DNA from: Sphingopyxis sp.
Lineage (GTDB): Bacteria; Pseudomonadota; Alphaproteobacteria; Sphingomonadales; Sphingomonadaceae
Length of the DNA: 64,000 bases
Assembly: GCF_019459305.1 (NCBI RefSeq)
Contig: NZ_JAIBES010000022.1
Span: 1 to 64,000 of the forward strand
Direction: 5' to 3'
Shown here: positions 20,486 to 29,237 of the stretch, piece after piece
Layout of the letters: every line of letters begins with the position of its first letter
Position numbering within the stretch: position 1 is the stretch's first letter
Program-made: the position numbers and the translations under genes
The notes under the pieces: generated by a model
Database searches by the model: none
Told to the model about the DNA's origin: nothing
What the model saw: only the letters and a program-made list of their open reading frames with translations

Positions 20486-21182
20486 AACGGCACGCTGCGG
20501 CATTTCGCTGATCGCGCTCGGCAGCCTGACCGCCGCCACCGCGGTCGATCCGGTCAACCCGACCTGCCCGCTCAACCCCAATTGGTCGGCCTATCCGACG
20601 ATGAAGCTGACGGTGGAAAAGCGTGGCGGGATGAAAGTTCTGCTGGCCGAGGGGCGGATCGACCCCGGATTGCCCGACCGGCTGACCGCCGCGTTAAAGG
20701 CCAATCCCGACGTCGGCGAAATCTGGCTGCGCTCCCCCGGCGGCGACGCTCGCGCGGGCAATGCGGCGGGGCGGATCATCCGCTCAAATCTGGGCGTTAC
20801 GACCCGGATCCCTGCGGGCTGGGCCTGTTTCAGCGCCTGCAATTTCGTGTTCATGGGTGGCGCGCCGCGAGTCATCGAGCCCGGCGGCCAATTCATGGTC
20901 CACATGTTTACGCGCACCGGCGACCGTTCGGCGATCGACATGAGCGTCGCAATGGGAACTGACGCGACGCGCGAACTGATCGGCGACATCGAACAGGATT
21001 CGGCGCTGCTGGCGAGTGAAGACAATGATTTCCTGATCCGCATGGGGATTTCGCGAAAATTGCTGACCGAAGTCATGTATCGCCAGCAGGCGGTGGCGAC
21101 CGACGAGAATAAATCGACCCGCCGCTGTCTGACGCTTGCTGAAGCGCTGAAATATGGGGTGACCTACGCGCCCGAGGAATGA
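20457..21182 (+). CDS. ClpP/crotonase-fold periplasmic protein (COG3904-like)
   Basis: IWLRSPGGDARAGNAAGRIIR...GWACFSACNFVFMGGAPRVIEPGGQFMVHMF; overlaps preceding gene. Confidence 0.65.
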   Translation: MNRVMSWRRRTARCGISLIALGSLTAATAVDPVNPTCPLNPNWSAYPTMKLTVEKRGGMKVLLAEGRIDPGLPDRLTAALKANPDVGEIWLRSPGGDARAGNAAGRIIRSNLGVTTRIPAGWACFSACNFVFMGGAPRVIEPGGQFMVHMFTRTGDRSAIDMSVAMGTDATRELIGDIEQDSALLASEDNDFLIRMGISRKLLTEVMYRQQAVATDENKSTRRCLTLAEALKYGVTYAPEE

Positions 21183-21253
21183 TCGGGCCGCGTGTGTAGC
21201 GTTGCAAACTGAAACGAAAGTCGTAGATTGGCGGTCAAATAGGAGAGGCTGCC

Positions 21254-21856
21254 ATGAACGAGATGACGCATGACCATGCGACCTTCCGGTCGATGATCGA
21301 CGGGACGCAGGAAGATTGGGACATCATCGCGCGCGAACAGAAAGAATTCGCGCCGCAGAATGGCAAGCGCATTCTCAATCATCTCAAGCTGCTCGGCGGC
21401 GATTATGGCGGCTTTCCGGTCGACCGGCTCGAGCATTGCCTGCAAACCGCGACGCGCGCGCACCGTGATGGTCGTGACGAGGAATATGTCGTGATGGCGC
21501 TGCTTCACGACATCGGCGACACGCTGGGCGCGTTCAACCACCCCGACGTCGCGGCGGCGATTTTGAAGCCGTTCCTGTCAGAGGAAAATCTGTGGATCGT
21601 CCAGCACCATGGTATTTTCCAGGGCCATTATTTCTTCCACTATATCGGGCTCGATCGTGACATGCGCGACCAGTTCAAGGACAGCCCGCATTATGCGGCG
21701 TGCGCCGAATTTTGCGAAAAATATGACGCGCCCGCGTTCGACGCCGATTACGACAGCGAAGCGCTGGAATTTTTCGAGCCGATGGTGATGCGGATCTGTT
21801 CGTATCCGAAAACGAGCATCTACAAGAAGGTAATGGTCGCGGAAGCGGCGGAGTAG
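21254..21856 (+). CDS. HD-domain phosphohydrolase family protein
   Basis: LEHCLQTATRAHRDGRDEEYVVMALLHDIGDTLG. Confidence 0.8.
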   Translation: MNEMTHDHATFRSMIDGTQEDWDIIAREQKEFAPQNGKRILNHLKLLGGDYGGFPVDRLEHCLQTATRAHRDGRDEEYVVMALLHDIGDTLGAFNHPDVAAAILKPFLSEENLWIVQHHGIFQGHYFFHYIGLDRDMRDQFKDSPHYAACAEFCEKYDAPAFDADYDSEALEFFEPMVMRICSYPKTSIYKKVMVAEAAE

Positions 21857-21866
21857 TCTAAAACTG

Positions 21867-21892
21867 TCATCCCAGCTTTCGCTGGGATGACG
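21867..21892. repeat. Small palindrome (REP-like/possible terminator)
   Basis: GTCATCCCAGCTTTCGCTGGGATGAC between convergent genes. Confidence 0.7.
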
Positions 21893-21899
21893 AGCTTTC

Positions 21900-22703
21900 T
21901 TACTTCCCCTTAAACTCGACTTTCCGCTTCTGGACAAACGCCATGATGCCCTCAACCGCATCGGCGCTGTTGCCAGCGATGAACTGCCCCTTGGCTTCGG
22001 CATCGAGCGTGTCGGCATAGCTTTGCGACAGGCCATCGCGCAGCACCTTGCGCATTGTCCCCAGCGAGACCGTCGGTCCGTTTGCAAGCCGCGCCGCCAG
22101 CGCGCGCGCTTCGCCCATCAGCTCGGCATCGTCGACGCATTTATAGACCATGCCCCAATCGGCGGCCTGCTCGCCCGAAATCTTCTCGCCCAGCATCATC
22201 ATCTGCGTCGCCCGCGGCAGGCCGATAAGGCGCGGCAGCAGCCACGACGAGCCGCCATCGGGGACGAGCCCGATATTGACGAAAGCCTGAAGGAAATAGG
22301 CGCTTTTGCCTGCGATCGTGAAATCACCCGACAGCGCAAAGCTGCACCCGACCCCGGCGGCGGGGCCGTTGACCGCGGTGACGACCGGGATGTCGAGGTT
22401 CGCGAGCGCCAGCAGCATCGGGTTGTAGTGGTTGCGCAGCGCCTTACGACTGTTCGCGCCGCCGCCAACCGCCGACGATGTGCGATCGCCGCCCAGATCG
22501 GCCCCCGAGCAAAATCCGCGTCCTTCGCCGGTGATCAGCAATGCGCGCGCGCCGAGCAGGGGCAAGTAATCGAGCGCGCTGCGGATGTCGTCGGCCATCG
22601 CGGGCGGCATCGAATTGAGCCGGTCAGGGCGGTTGAGCGTGATCGTCGCGACATCGTCGGCAATGTCCAGCTTGATCGTGTCGAAGGTGGGGATGTCGGT
22701 CAT
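21900..22703 (-). CDS. Enoyl-CoA hydratase/isomerase family protein
   Basis: Crotonase motifs ALLITGEGRGFCSGADLGG, PVVTAVNGPAAGVGCSFALSGDFTIA. Confidence 0.9.
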   Translation of the reverse strand: MTDIPTFDTIKLDIADDVATITLNRPDRLNSMPPAMADDIRSALDYLPLLGARALLITGEGRGFCSGADLGGDRTSSAVGGGANSRKALRNHYNPMLLALANLDIPVVTAVNGPAAGVGCSFALSGDFTIAGKSAYFLQAFVNIGLVPDGGSSWLLPRLIGLPRATQMMMLGEKISGEQAADWGMVYKCVDDAELMGEARALAARLANGPTVSLGTMRKVLRDGLSQSYADTLDAEAKGQFIAGNSADAVEGIMAFVQKRKVEFKGK

Positions 22704-22732
22704 GGGGAAGAATCCTCTTGCAGGCACTTTAC

Positions 22733-22750
22733 CTTTACGTTCACGTAAAG
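22733..22750. promoter_or_regulatory. Putative LiuR-type (MerR family) operator
   Basis: Perfect palindrome CTTTACGT-TC-ACGTAAAG upstream of enoyl-CoA hydratase. Confidence 0.5.
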
Positions 22751-22757
22751 ATGTGAC

Positions 22758-23681
22758 TCATTTGGCGGGCGAGTGCAAGGGGGAAGGCGGCACCGGTTTT
22801 TTGGACGATGTTTCTTGCGCCAGCACGTCGCTCAGCCAGCCCTTGAAATGCGACATCGCTCCGCTTTCGGGGCGCGACATCAGGCGGGTGAGCCAATAGC
22901 GACCGGCGTCGATTTCGATTGTGAAAGGCTGCACCAGCAGTTCGGATGCGAGTTCGCGGGTGAACATCGCGGGCGGTGCGAGGGCAATGCCGAGCCCCGC
23001 GGCAGCGGCTGCGGCCATTAGGGCCGAGCTGTCGAACATCGGGCCGCGCAGCACCGGGGCGGGGACGCCAGCGGCGGCAAACCACCGCGTCCATTCGTCG
23101 GCGCGGTACGAGCGCAGCAGGCGTTCGGGTATCAGGTCAGCGGCGGTCTTGAGCCGCGCGGCGATGGCGGGGGTGCAGAGCGGGGTCATCGGCGCGGCGA
23201 GCAGCGGCTCGGCATGGGTGCCGTGCCAGGCGCCATCGCCAAAGCGGATCGCGAAATCGAGCGCCTCGCCCGCCAGGTCGACGCGGTTGTTGTTGGTCGA
23301 GATGCGCAGGTCGATCCCCGGATACGCGCGGGCGAAGGCGTCGAGGCGCGGGAGGAGAAAGCCGGTGCCGAAGGTGCCGACGACCCCGACCTTGAGCACC
23401 TCGCGGAAGCGGCCGCTGCTATATTGATCGAGCGTGGCGGCGACGCGGTCGAACGCGTCGGCGACGACGGGGACGAGCGCATGCCCCTCGTCGGTGAGCG
23501 CGAGGCCGCGCGGCAGGCGGTGGAACAAGCGGGTGCCGAGGCGGCGTTCGAGCTGCGCGACCTGATGGCTGACCGCGCCCTGGCTGACGCATAATTCGAT
23601 CGCGGCGCGGGTGAAATTAAGATGGCGCGCGGCGGCGTCGAAGGCGCGCAGGGCGTTGAGCGGGAGCTGGGCGCGGTCCAT
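22758..23681 (-). CDS. ampR: LysR family transcriptional regulator, AmpR-like
   Basis: LPLNALRAFDAAARHLNFTRAAIELCVSQGAVSHQVAQLERRL; LKVGVVGTFGTGFLLPRL, IDLRISTNNNRVDLAGEALDFAIRFGDGAWH, LRSYRADEWTRWFAAAG, resembling enterobacterial AmpR from memory. Confidence 0.75.
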   Translation of the reverse strand: MDRAQLPLNALRAFDAAARHLNFTRAAIELCVSQGAVSHQVAQLERRLGTRLFHRLPRGLALTDEGHALVPVVADAFDRVAATLDQYSSGRFREVLKVGVVGTFGTGFLLPRLDAFARAYPGIDLRISTNNNRVDLAGEALDFAIRFGDGAWHGTHAEPLLAAPMTPLCTPAIAARLKTAADLIPERLLRSYRADEWTRWFAAAGVPAPVLRGPMFDSSALMAAAAAAGLGIALAPPAMFTRELASELLVQPFTIEIDAGRYWLTRLMSRPESGAMSHFKGWLSDVLAQETSSKKPVPPSPLHSPAK

Positions 23682-23711
23682 TGGGCCTCTTTACTATGTC
23701 GACCTGTCTGG

Positions 23712-23788
23712 GCTCGTGACCCCGCACTTGATCCGGGGTCCACGCGGCGGCGATGGCCAATGGTTCCCGGATCAAGTCCGGGATTACG
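23712..23788. repeat. REP-like palindrome in the ampR-like/MBL intergenic region
   Basis: GACCCCGCACTTGATCCGGGGTCC...TCCCGGATCAAGTCCGGGATTACG. Confidence 0.7.
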
Positions 23789-23794
23789 AAAGAT

Positions 23795-23809
23795 ATGAGA
23801 AATTCTCAT
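23795..23809. promoter_or_regulatory. Perfect LysR-type T-N11-A dyad between ampR-like gene and metallo-beta-lactamase
   Basis: ATGAGAA-A-TTCTCAT. Confidence 0.55.
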
Positions 23810-23880
23810 GGTTTTGTCGAGAAATGATGCTTTGTACCGGGCGTGCCGACTTGGCAATTTGGCGGCGAAGGGAGACGGTA

Positions 23881-24753
23881 ATGTTCGAAGCAATCAGTCT
23901 GTTGGCGTGGCTTGCCGCGACGAGCGGGGCGCCGGTTCCGGCGGTTGATCCGCTGACGCAGCCGATCACGACGTCGCGGTCCGCCGAGTGGTTGGCACCT
24001 GCGCCGCCTGAAAAGATCTACGGCAACAGCTATCTGGTCGGGTTTGGCGGGATGAGTGTGGCGTTGATCGACACCGGGGACGGATTGGTGCTGGTCGACG
24101 GCGCCTTGCCGCAAGCGGCGCCCGCGATCCTGACCAATGTCCGGAAGCTGGGGTTCGACCCCAAAGACATTAAATTTATTCTGAGCACTGAACCGCATTT
24201 CGACCATGCTGGCGGGCTCGCGGCGCTGGCGCGCGACACCGGCGCGACAGTGGTGGCGAGCGCGGGCGGGATTGAGGGGTTGAAGTCGGGACGCCACGCC
24301 GCCGACGATCCGCAGCTCGCTTATGGCGGCAGCTGGCCCGCGGTGACCACGGCCACGCGGGTGATGGCGGATGGTGAGATGCTCAAGCTGGGCAAGCTGG
24401 GGATCACCGCCCATGCGACCCCGGGGCATACGATGGGCAGCATGAGCTGGAGCTGGCCGGCGTGCGAGGGCAACCAGTGCAAGACAATTGTCTTTGCATC
24501 GAGCCTGAATCCGGTGTCGGCCGACGATTATCGGTTCACCAGCGTTGCGGGGACGCCGTTCATTGCGGCCTTTGGGCAAAGTTATCGGACGATGGACGCG
24601 CTGGCCTGCGACGTCCTGATTTCGGCGCATCCCGACAATGCGGGCGAGGGGCGGTACAATTCGAAGCCGGGAGCGTGCCGCGCCTATGCCGATCGGTCGC
24701 GCCAGGCTTTGGCGAAGCGGTTGGCGGCGGAGAAGGCGGGGGCCGCGAAGTAG
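23881..24753 (+). CDS. Subclass B3-like metallo-beta-lactamase with Glu in place of His116
   Basis: Signal-like N-terminus; ILSTEPHFDHAGG (E-x-H-x-D-H), AHATPGHTMGSMSW (His196), DVLISAHPDN (His263). Confidence 0.85.
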   Translation: MFEAISLLAWLAATSGAPVPAVDPLTQPITTSRSAEWLAPAPPEKIYGNSYLVGFGGMSVALIDTGDGLVLVDGALPQAAPAILTNVRKLGFDPKDIKFILSTEPHFDHAGGLAALARDTGATVVASAGGIEGLKSGRHAADDPQLAYGGSWPAVTTATRVMADGEMLKLGKLGITAHATPGHTMGSMSWSWPACEGNQCKTIVFASSLNPVSADDYRFTSVAGTPFIAAFGQSYRTMDALACDVLISAHPDNAGEGRYNSKPGACRAYADRSRQALAKRLAAEKAGAAK

Positions 24754-24764
24754 CCGGTTGTTGA

Positions 24765-24890
24765 TCCTCCCTGTCGCGTAGCGATGGTGAGGTGGCGTCC
24801 GCAGGAGTGAGGGAGGAGCAGAGACGCAAAGGTGCTGTCCCTCCACCATTCGGTCTCCCCCCATGACGCCGTCATGGGGCTCTGCGTCTA
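24765..24890. repeat. Interspersed palindromic repeat, family C
   Basis: GATCCTCCCTGTCGCGTAGCGATGGTGAGGTGGC...CCCTCCACCA...CATGACGCCGTCATGGGG; related to 35506-35678. Confidence 0.6.
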
Positions 24891-26066
24891 TTTATCGACG
24901 ACCAGACAGGCCTGTCCGCCCTTGCTGAGCGCGGCGCAGAAGTTGTTGGCTTCGCCCTTGTTGGCAAAGCCGCCGGTCTGGAGGCGGGTGACCTTCCCGG
25001 TCTTGACGTAGGTCGGCTGGCGCGCGGCGACGGCCGAATATTTTTTGCCGAGCGTCACCCAGAGACTGCGCGCATTGGCCTCGATCCCGAAGGCGCCGAG
25101 CTGGGCGCGCCAGGTGCTTTTACCGCCAGTAGAACGCGACGGGGTCGGGGTTTCGCGGACAGCGATGGGCGCGTTGTTGATGGGCGGTTTGGATTTGGCC
25201 GCAGCGGGCGGCAGCGTGCCGCTGGTGGGCGGCGGGGCGTAGGTCGTGCCGGGCTTGCCCTTGGCGGCGTCGGCCGCCGCAGTGGCTTCGACGGCGGCGA
25301 TCGTGGCGGCCTTGGCGGCAGGTGTCGAGGGTGGCGGGGTCGCGACCACCGGCGGCGGCGTGTAGCTTGCGCCGGGAACCGAGGCGGGCAGGCTGGCGGT
25401 CTTGATCGGCGATGCAGGCGTCGGCTTTGCCGTCGGCGGCGGCGCGGCGGAGTTCACCGCGGCTAGGCGCGCGCGCGCCTCGTTCTTTTCGATTTCGGGC
25501 AGCATCGCAAGGCCGCGCTGGCGCTGTTCGAGCGGGATCAGGCTGTCGAGCTGCGCGAGCCGGGCCGAGGCGATGCCGAGCCCAGCGTCGCTGGCGCGCT
25601 TGGTGAGCGCATAGGCACGCGGCCAGTCCTGCGCCGCAAGGTCACCGTTGAAGTGCGCGGTGCCAAGGACATATTGCGCCCGCGGTTCGCCGCGTTCGGC
25701 CGAGCGAAGGATGAACGGCATCGCTTCGTCGCGGCGGTTGGCGGTGAACAGCACGAGGCCGAGATTATCCTCGGCCTGCAAATGGCCCTGTTTGGCGGCG
25801 CGGCGATACCAGGCTTCGGCTTGAGCGAGGTCGGTGGGAACGCCGCGGCCAAGCTTGTAGGCTTGCCCCAGGTTGAACTGCGCATCGGCATCGCCGGCGA
25901 GCGCGGCGGGGCGCCACTGGGCGACGGCGCCCTGATAGTCGCCGCGCTGCCAGGCATCGACGCCGTCCTTGACGTCGGCATGGGCGGGCGCGGTCAGCAT
26001 CATTGCCGCAATCAGCGGCAGCGCCAGCGAAACGGCAGTGCGGAATGGTCGCATCATATTCTCCAA
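24888..26066 (-). CDS. Sel1/TPR-repeat protein with C-terminal SPOR domain
   Basis: GDADAQFNLGQAYKLGRGVPTDLAQAEAWYRRAAKQG; SPOR-like C-terminus TWRAQLGAFGIEANARSLW...GFANKGEANNFCAAL. Confidence 0.8.
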   Translation of the reverse strand: MENMMRPFRTAVSLALPLIAAMMLTAPAHADVKDGVDAWQRGDYQGAVAQWRPAALAGDADAQFNLGQAYKLGRGVPTDLAQAEAWYRRAAKQGHLQAEDNLGLVLFTANRRDEAMPFILRSAERGEPRAQYVLGTAHFNGDLAAQDWPRAYALTKRASDAGLGIASARLAQLDSLIPLEQRQRGLAMLPEIEKNEARARLAAVNSAAPPPTAKPTPASPIKTASLPASVPGASYTPPPVVATPPPSTPAAKAATIAAVEATAAADAAKGKPGTTYAPPPTSGTLPPAAAKSKPPINNAPIAVRETPTPSRSTGGKSTWRAQLGAFGIEANARSLWVTLGKKYSAVAARQPTYVKTGKVTRLQTGGFANKGEANNFCAALSKGGQACLVVDK

Positions 26067-26297
26067 TGACTTGCATCGCTGCAGTCCCCGCGTGTTTCCT
26101 AGCGTGGAATGGCTAACACCGCGTTAGCAACCTGCATCCTGCGCCATATCTGATCCATTTCGGGACAAATGTCGCTTGCGACCTTGTTTACCATGATGGC
26201 GAGCGGGCCGTTCACCTTCTTTCCATCATCGTTAACTCAATTTTAGCGCCCCGCATGGCATTCCACCGCCAATTCGTGGTTTTTCAGGGGGACAGCT

Positions 26298-27020
26298 GTG
26301 CGCGTTTTGGCATTGGCTTCACAAAAAGGCGGGTCGGGAAAAACGACCTTGTCGGGGCATCTGGCGGTACAGGCGCAGCTAGCGGGCGCCGGGCCGGTTG
26401 TCCTGATCGACATCGATCCACAGGGCTCGCTCGCCGACTGGTGGAACGAGCGCGAGACCGATCTTCCGGCTTTTGCCCAGACCACCGTGGCGCGGCTCGC
26501 GTCCGACCTGGAAATCCTGCGCCAGCAGGGTTTCAAGCTCGCGGTCATTGATACGCCTCCGGCAATTACGATGGCGATCCAGAGCGTCATTTCGGTCGCC
26601 GAACTGATCGTCGTCCCGACCCGGCCCAGCCCGCACGATCTGCGCGCCGTCGGTGCCACCGTCGATCTGTGCGAACGCGCTGGCAAGCCGCTGGTGTTCG
26701 TCGTCAACGGCGCAACGCCCAAGGCCAAGATTACCAGCGAAGCCGCCGTCGCATTGTCGCAGCACGGCACTGTCGCTCCGATTACCTTGCACCACCGCAC
26801 CGATTATGCCGCGTCGATGATCGATGGCCGCACGGTGATGGAAGTCGATCCCAATGGCCGTTCGGCCGAAGAGATCCGCCAGCTGTGGACGTATATGAGC
26901 GACCGGCTCGAAAAGAATTTCCGCCGCACCATCTTTGCCGCGCCGATCCCGACGCAGGGCAATTATGGCGCGGTCCGTCCGATGGGCGGTGGCTTTGGCC
27001 GCCGCATCGCTGGCCAGTGA
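26298..27020 (+). CDS. ParA-family ATPase
   Basis: MRVLALASQKGGSGKTTLSGHLAVQ deviant Walker A; DIDPQGSLADWW; VIDTPPAI. Confidence 0.92.
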   Translation: MRVLALASQKGGSGKTTLSGHLAVQAQLAGAGPVVLIDIDPQGSLADWWNERETDLPAFAQTTVARLASDLEILRQQGFKLAVIDTPPAITMAIQSVISVAELIVVPTRPSPHDLRAVGATVDLCERAGKPLVFVVNGATPKAKITSEAAVALSQHGTVAPITLHHRTDYAASMIDGRTVMEVDPNGRSAEEIRQLWTYMSDRLEKNFRRTIFAAPIPTQGNYGAVRPMGGGFGRRIAGQ

Positions 27021-27037
27021 CGGGAGGGATCGGAACC

Positions 27038-27718
27038 ATGGGCGAACCCAAACCTCTCGCATCGCTGAGTGCCGGCCTCTTGGCCCGCAAGGGCGGCGCA
27101 CGGCCCGCCATGCGCCGTCAGCCGCTGGGCAGCGGCCCTGCACCCACCAACGCCGTCGGTTATGACGACCTTGGCTGGAATGACATGGGCTATGACGTCG
27201 ATCCCGATCAGTCGGGCGAACCGGCGCGGATGCTCGACCTGAAACCTTTGCTGACCGGTTCGGTGCCGGCGCATAATGTCGAGGCTGAACAAGCACTCGA
27301 AGACAGCGTTGGTCACGAGCTGACCGATGCGGTTGCCGAGGATCATGCCGCGAAAGATTATGGCGCCGATGCTTTTGAAGCCGAAGCGCATGAAGTCCCC
27401 GAAATCGTCCGCCAGCAGGAATCGCTGATCGACCGCGTCGCCGCCGTGGCGCGCAAGGTCGAAGCGCGGCCCGAGCCGAAGCCGAAGAAGGAAAAGGCGC
27501 CGCGCGCATTGCGGGCGCGTGAAAAAGCGGCGTTCACGCTCCGCCTCGATGCCGAACGCCATCTGCGGCTGCGGCTGGCGAGCGCGGTGACAAACCGGTC
27601 CTCGCAGGTGATCCTGATCGATTTGCTCGATGAATATCTGACGACGCTGCCCGAAATCGACGCGATGGCGAGCCGCCTGCCGGCGGCCCGTCCGACGCGC
27701 CAGACGATGCCGCGCTGA
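27038..27718 (+). CDS. Hypothetical protein with ribbon-helix-helix-like C-terminus
   Basis: 226 aa; AAFTLRLDAERHLRLRLASAVTNRSSQVILIDLLDEYL; adjacent to parA. Confidence 0.6.
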   Translation: MGEPKPLASLSAGLLARKGGARPAMRRQPLGSGPAPTNAVGYDDLGWNDMGYDVDPDQSGEPARMLDLKPLLTGSVPAHNVEAEQALEDSVGHELTDAVAEDHAAKDYGADAFEAEAHEVPEIVRQQESLIDRVAAVARKVEARPEPKPKKEKAPRALRAREKAAFTLRLDAERHLRLRLASAVTNRSSQVILIDLLDEYLTTLPEIDAMASRLPAARPTRQTMPR

Positions 27719-27741
27719 ACCAGTCCAAAGGGGACCATAAG

Positions 27742-29136
27742 ATGAACCGCAAAATGCTGATGAACCTCGCCGTTTCGGGCTTTATCCTGAGCGTCGCCAC
27801 CGGATGCAGCGGGATGGGCGCGATGGCCGATGCGCCGTCGCGCGCCGCAGGCAAGCCCCAAGTCGCCGCCAAGTCGGCCGATCAAGCGCGCGCTGCGCTC
27901 GAAGCCGGGAAAGTCAGCAAGGCCGTCGGCTTGGCCGAAGCTGCGGTTGCCGCAAGCCCGCGCGACGCGAGCTATCGGGCGCTGCTGGGGCAGGCCTATC
28001 TCAACGACGGTCGTTTTACGTCCGCCACTTCGGCGTTGACCGAAGCGATGGAATTGGGCGCGACCGACAGCAATACCATTATCGCGCTGACGCTGGCACA
28101 GATTGCGCAGGGCAAGGGCGCCGAGGCGATTTCGCTGCTGCAGGCGCACCGCGACACGGTTCCGGCATCGGACATCGGGCTGGCTCTGGCGCTGGCCGGG
28201 GATAGCGAAGGCGCGATCTACGTGCTGACCGACGCGGCGCGCGCGCCCGACGCAAGCGCGCGGACGCGGCAGAATCTGGCGCTCGCCTTTGCCCTGTCGG
28301 GGCGCTGGGCGCAGGCGCAAATCCTGGCGTCGCAGGACCTGTCGCCCGCCAAGCTGGAAGCGCGGATGGTGGAATGGTCAAAACTGGCCGAAACGCCGAA
28401 CGCGCAGCTTCGCGTCGCGAGCCTGATCGGCACCAAGGCGCAGCAGGATGCCGGGATGCCGGTTCGTCTGGCGCTGAGCAATTATGGCGAGACGCAGATG
28501 GCGGCCGCCGAATTGGCGCCGGTTGAACTCGCAAGCGCCGATCCGGCGCCGGTTGCCGCCTATGCGCCGCCGCCGCCGGTGCTGGCCGACGCCAGCAGCG
28601 CGATCCGCAGCGTCGAACTGCCGATGCCTGAACGCACCGCCGATGGCGTCGTGCCGGTCACCGAATTGCCGCAGCCGAACGCCGCGAGCGAAGTCATTAT
28701 GGCCGACGCCGCTCCCTATCGCGCCGCACCGCGCCTCGCGGGCGAGGGGCGTATCCGTCCGGCGCAGCAACAGGCACTGGAACTGGCGACCGTGCTGATT
28801 CCGAAGGCAATCGCTTTCAACGCTAAAAAGCCAAGCGGCTGGGCGGTGCAGCTGGGCGCCTATGACAGCCTGGGCATCGCCAAGGAAAAATGGGGCGGGC
28901 TGAAAAAGCGCAGCGCCATGCTGGCGAATTTCCCGGCATCGAGCCATGCGGCGACGGTCAAGGGCCGCATCTTCTATCGCCTGACCGTCAACGGCCTGGC
29001 AACGCGCGCCGATGCGACGAGCCTGTGCAACGAGCTGAAGGCGCATGGCCAGACCTGCTTCATCCGCGCGATGGGCGGTAGCGAGAGCATCCAGTGGGCG
29101 TCGAAAGCCAGCCAGATCCGGATGGCGTCGCGCTAA
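27742..29136 (+). CDS. TPR lipoprotein with C-terminal SPOR domain
   Basis: Lipobox SVATGCSG; TPRs (YRALLGQAYLNDGRFTSATSALTEAMELG); SPOR WAVQLGAYDSLGIAKEKWGGL. Confidence 0.8.
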   Translation: MNRKMLMNLAVSGFILSVATGCSGMGAMADAPSRAAGKPQVAAKSADQARAALEAGKVSKAVGLAEAAVAASPRDASYRALLGQAYLNDGRFTSATSALTEAMELGATDSNTIIALTLAQIAQGKGAEAISLLQAHRDTVPASDIGLALALAGDSEGAIYVLTDAARAPDASARTRQNLALAFALSGRWAQAQILASQDLSPAKLEARMVEWSKLAETPNAQLRVASLIGTKAQQDAGMPVRLALSNYGETQMAAAELAPVELASADPAPVAAYAPPPPVLADASSAIRSVELPMPERTADGVVPVTELPQPNAASEVIMADAAPYRAAPRLAGEGRIRPAQQQALELATVLIPKAIAFNAKKPSGWAVQLGAYDSLGIAKEKWGGLKKRSAMLANFPASSHAATVKGRIFYRLTVNGLATRADATSLCNELKAHGQTCFIRAMGGSESIQWASKASQIRMASR

Positions 29137-29166
29137 CGCAAAGCGTCCGCTCGGCGGGCCGAACCG

Positions 29167-29204
29167 AAAAAGGGGGCAGGGCCACATGGTCCCGCCCCTT
29201 TTTT
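29167..29204 (+). terminator. Rho-independent terminator
   Basis: AAAAAGGGGGCAGGGccacatggTCCCGCCCCTTTTTT. Confidence 0.85.
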
Positions 29205-29237
29205 CATGTTCGTTCGCAAATGACGCATTTGAACAGC

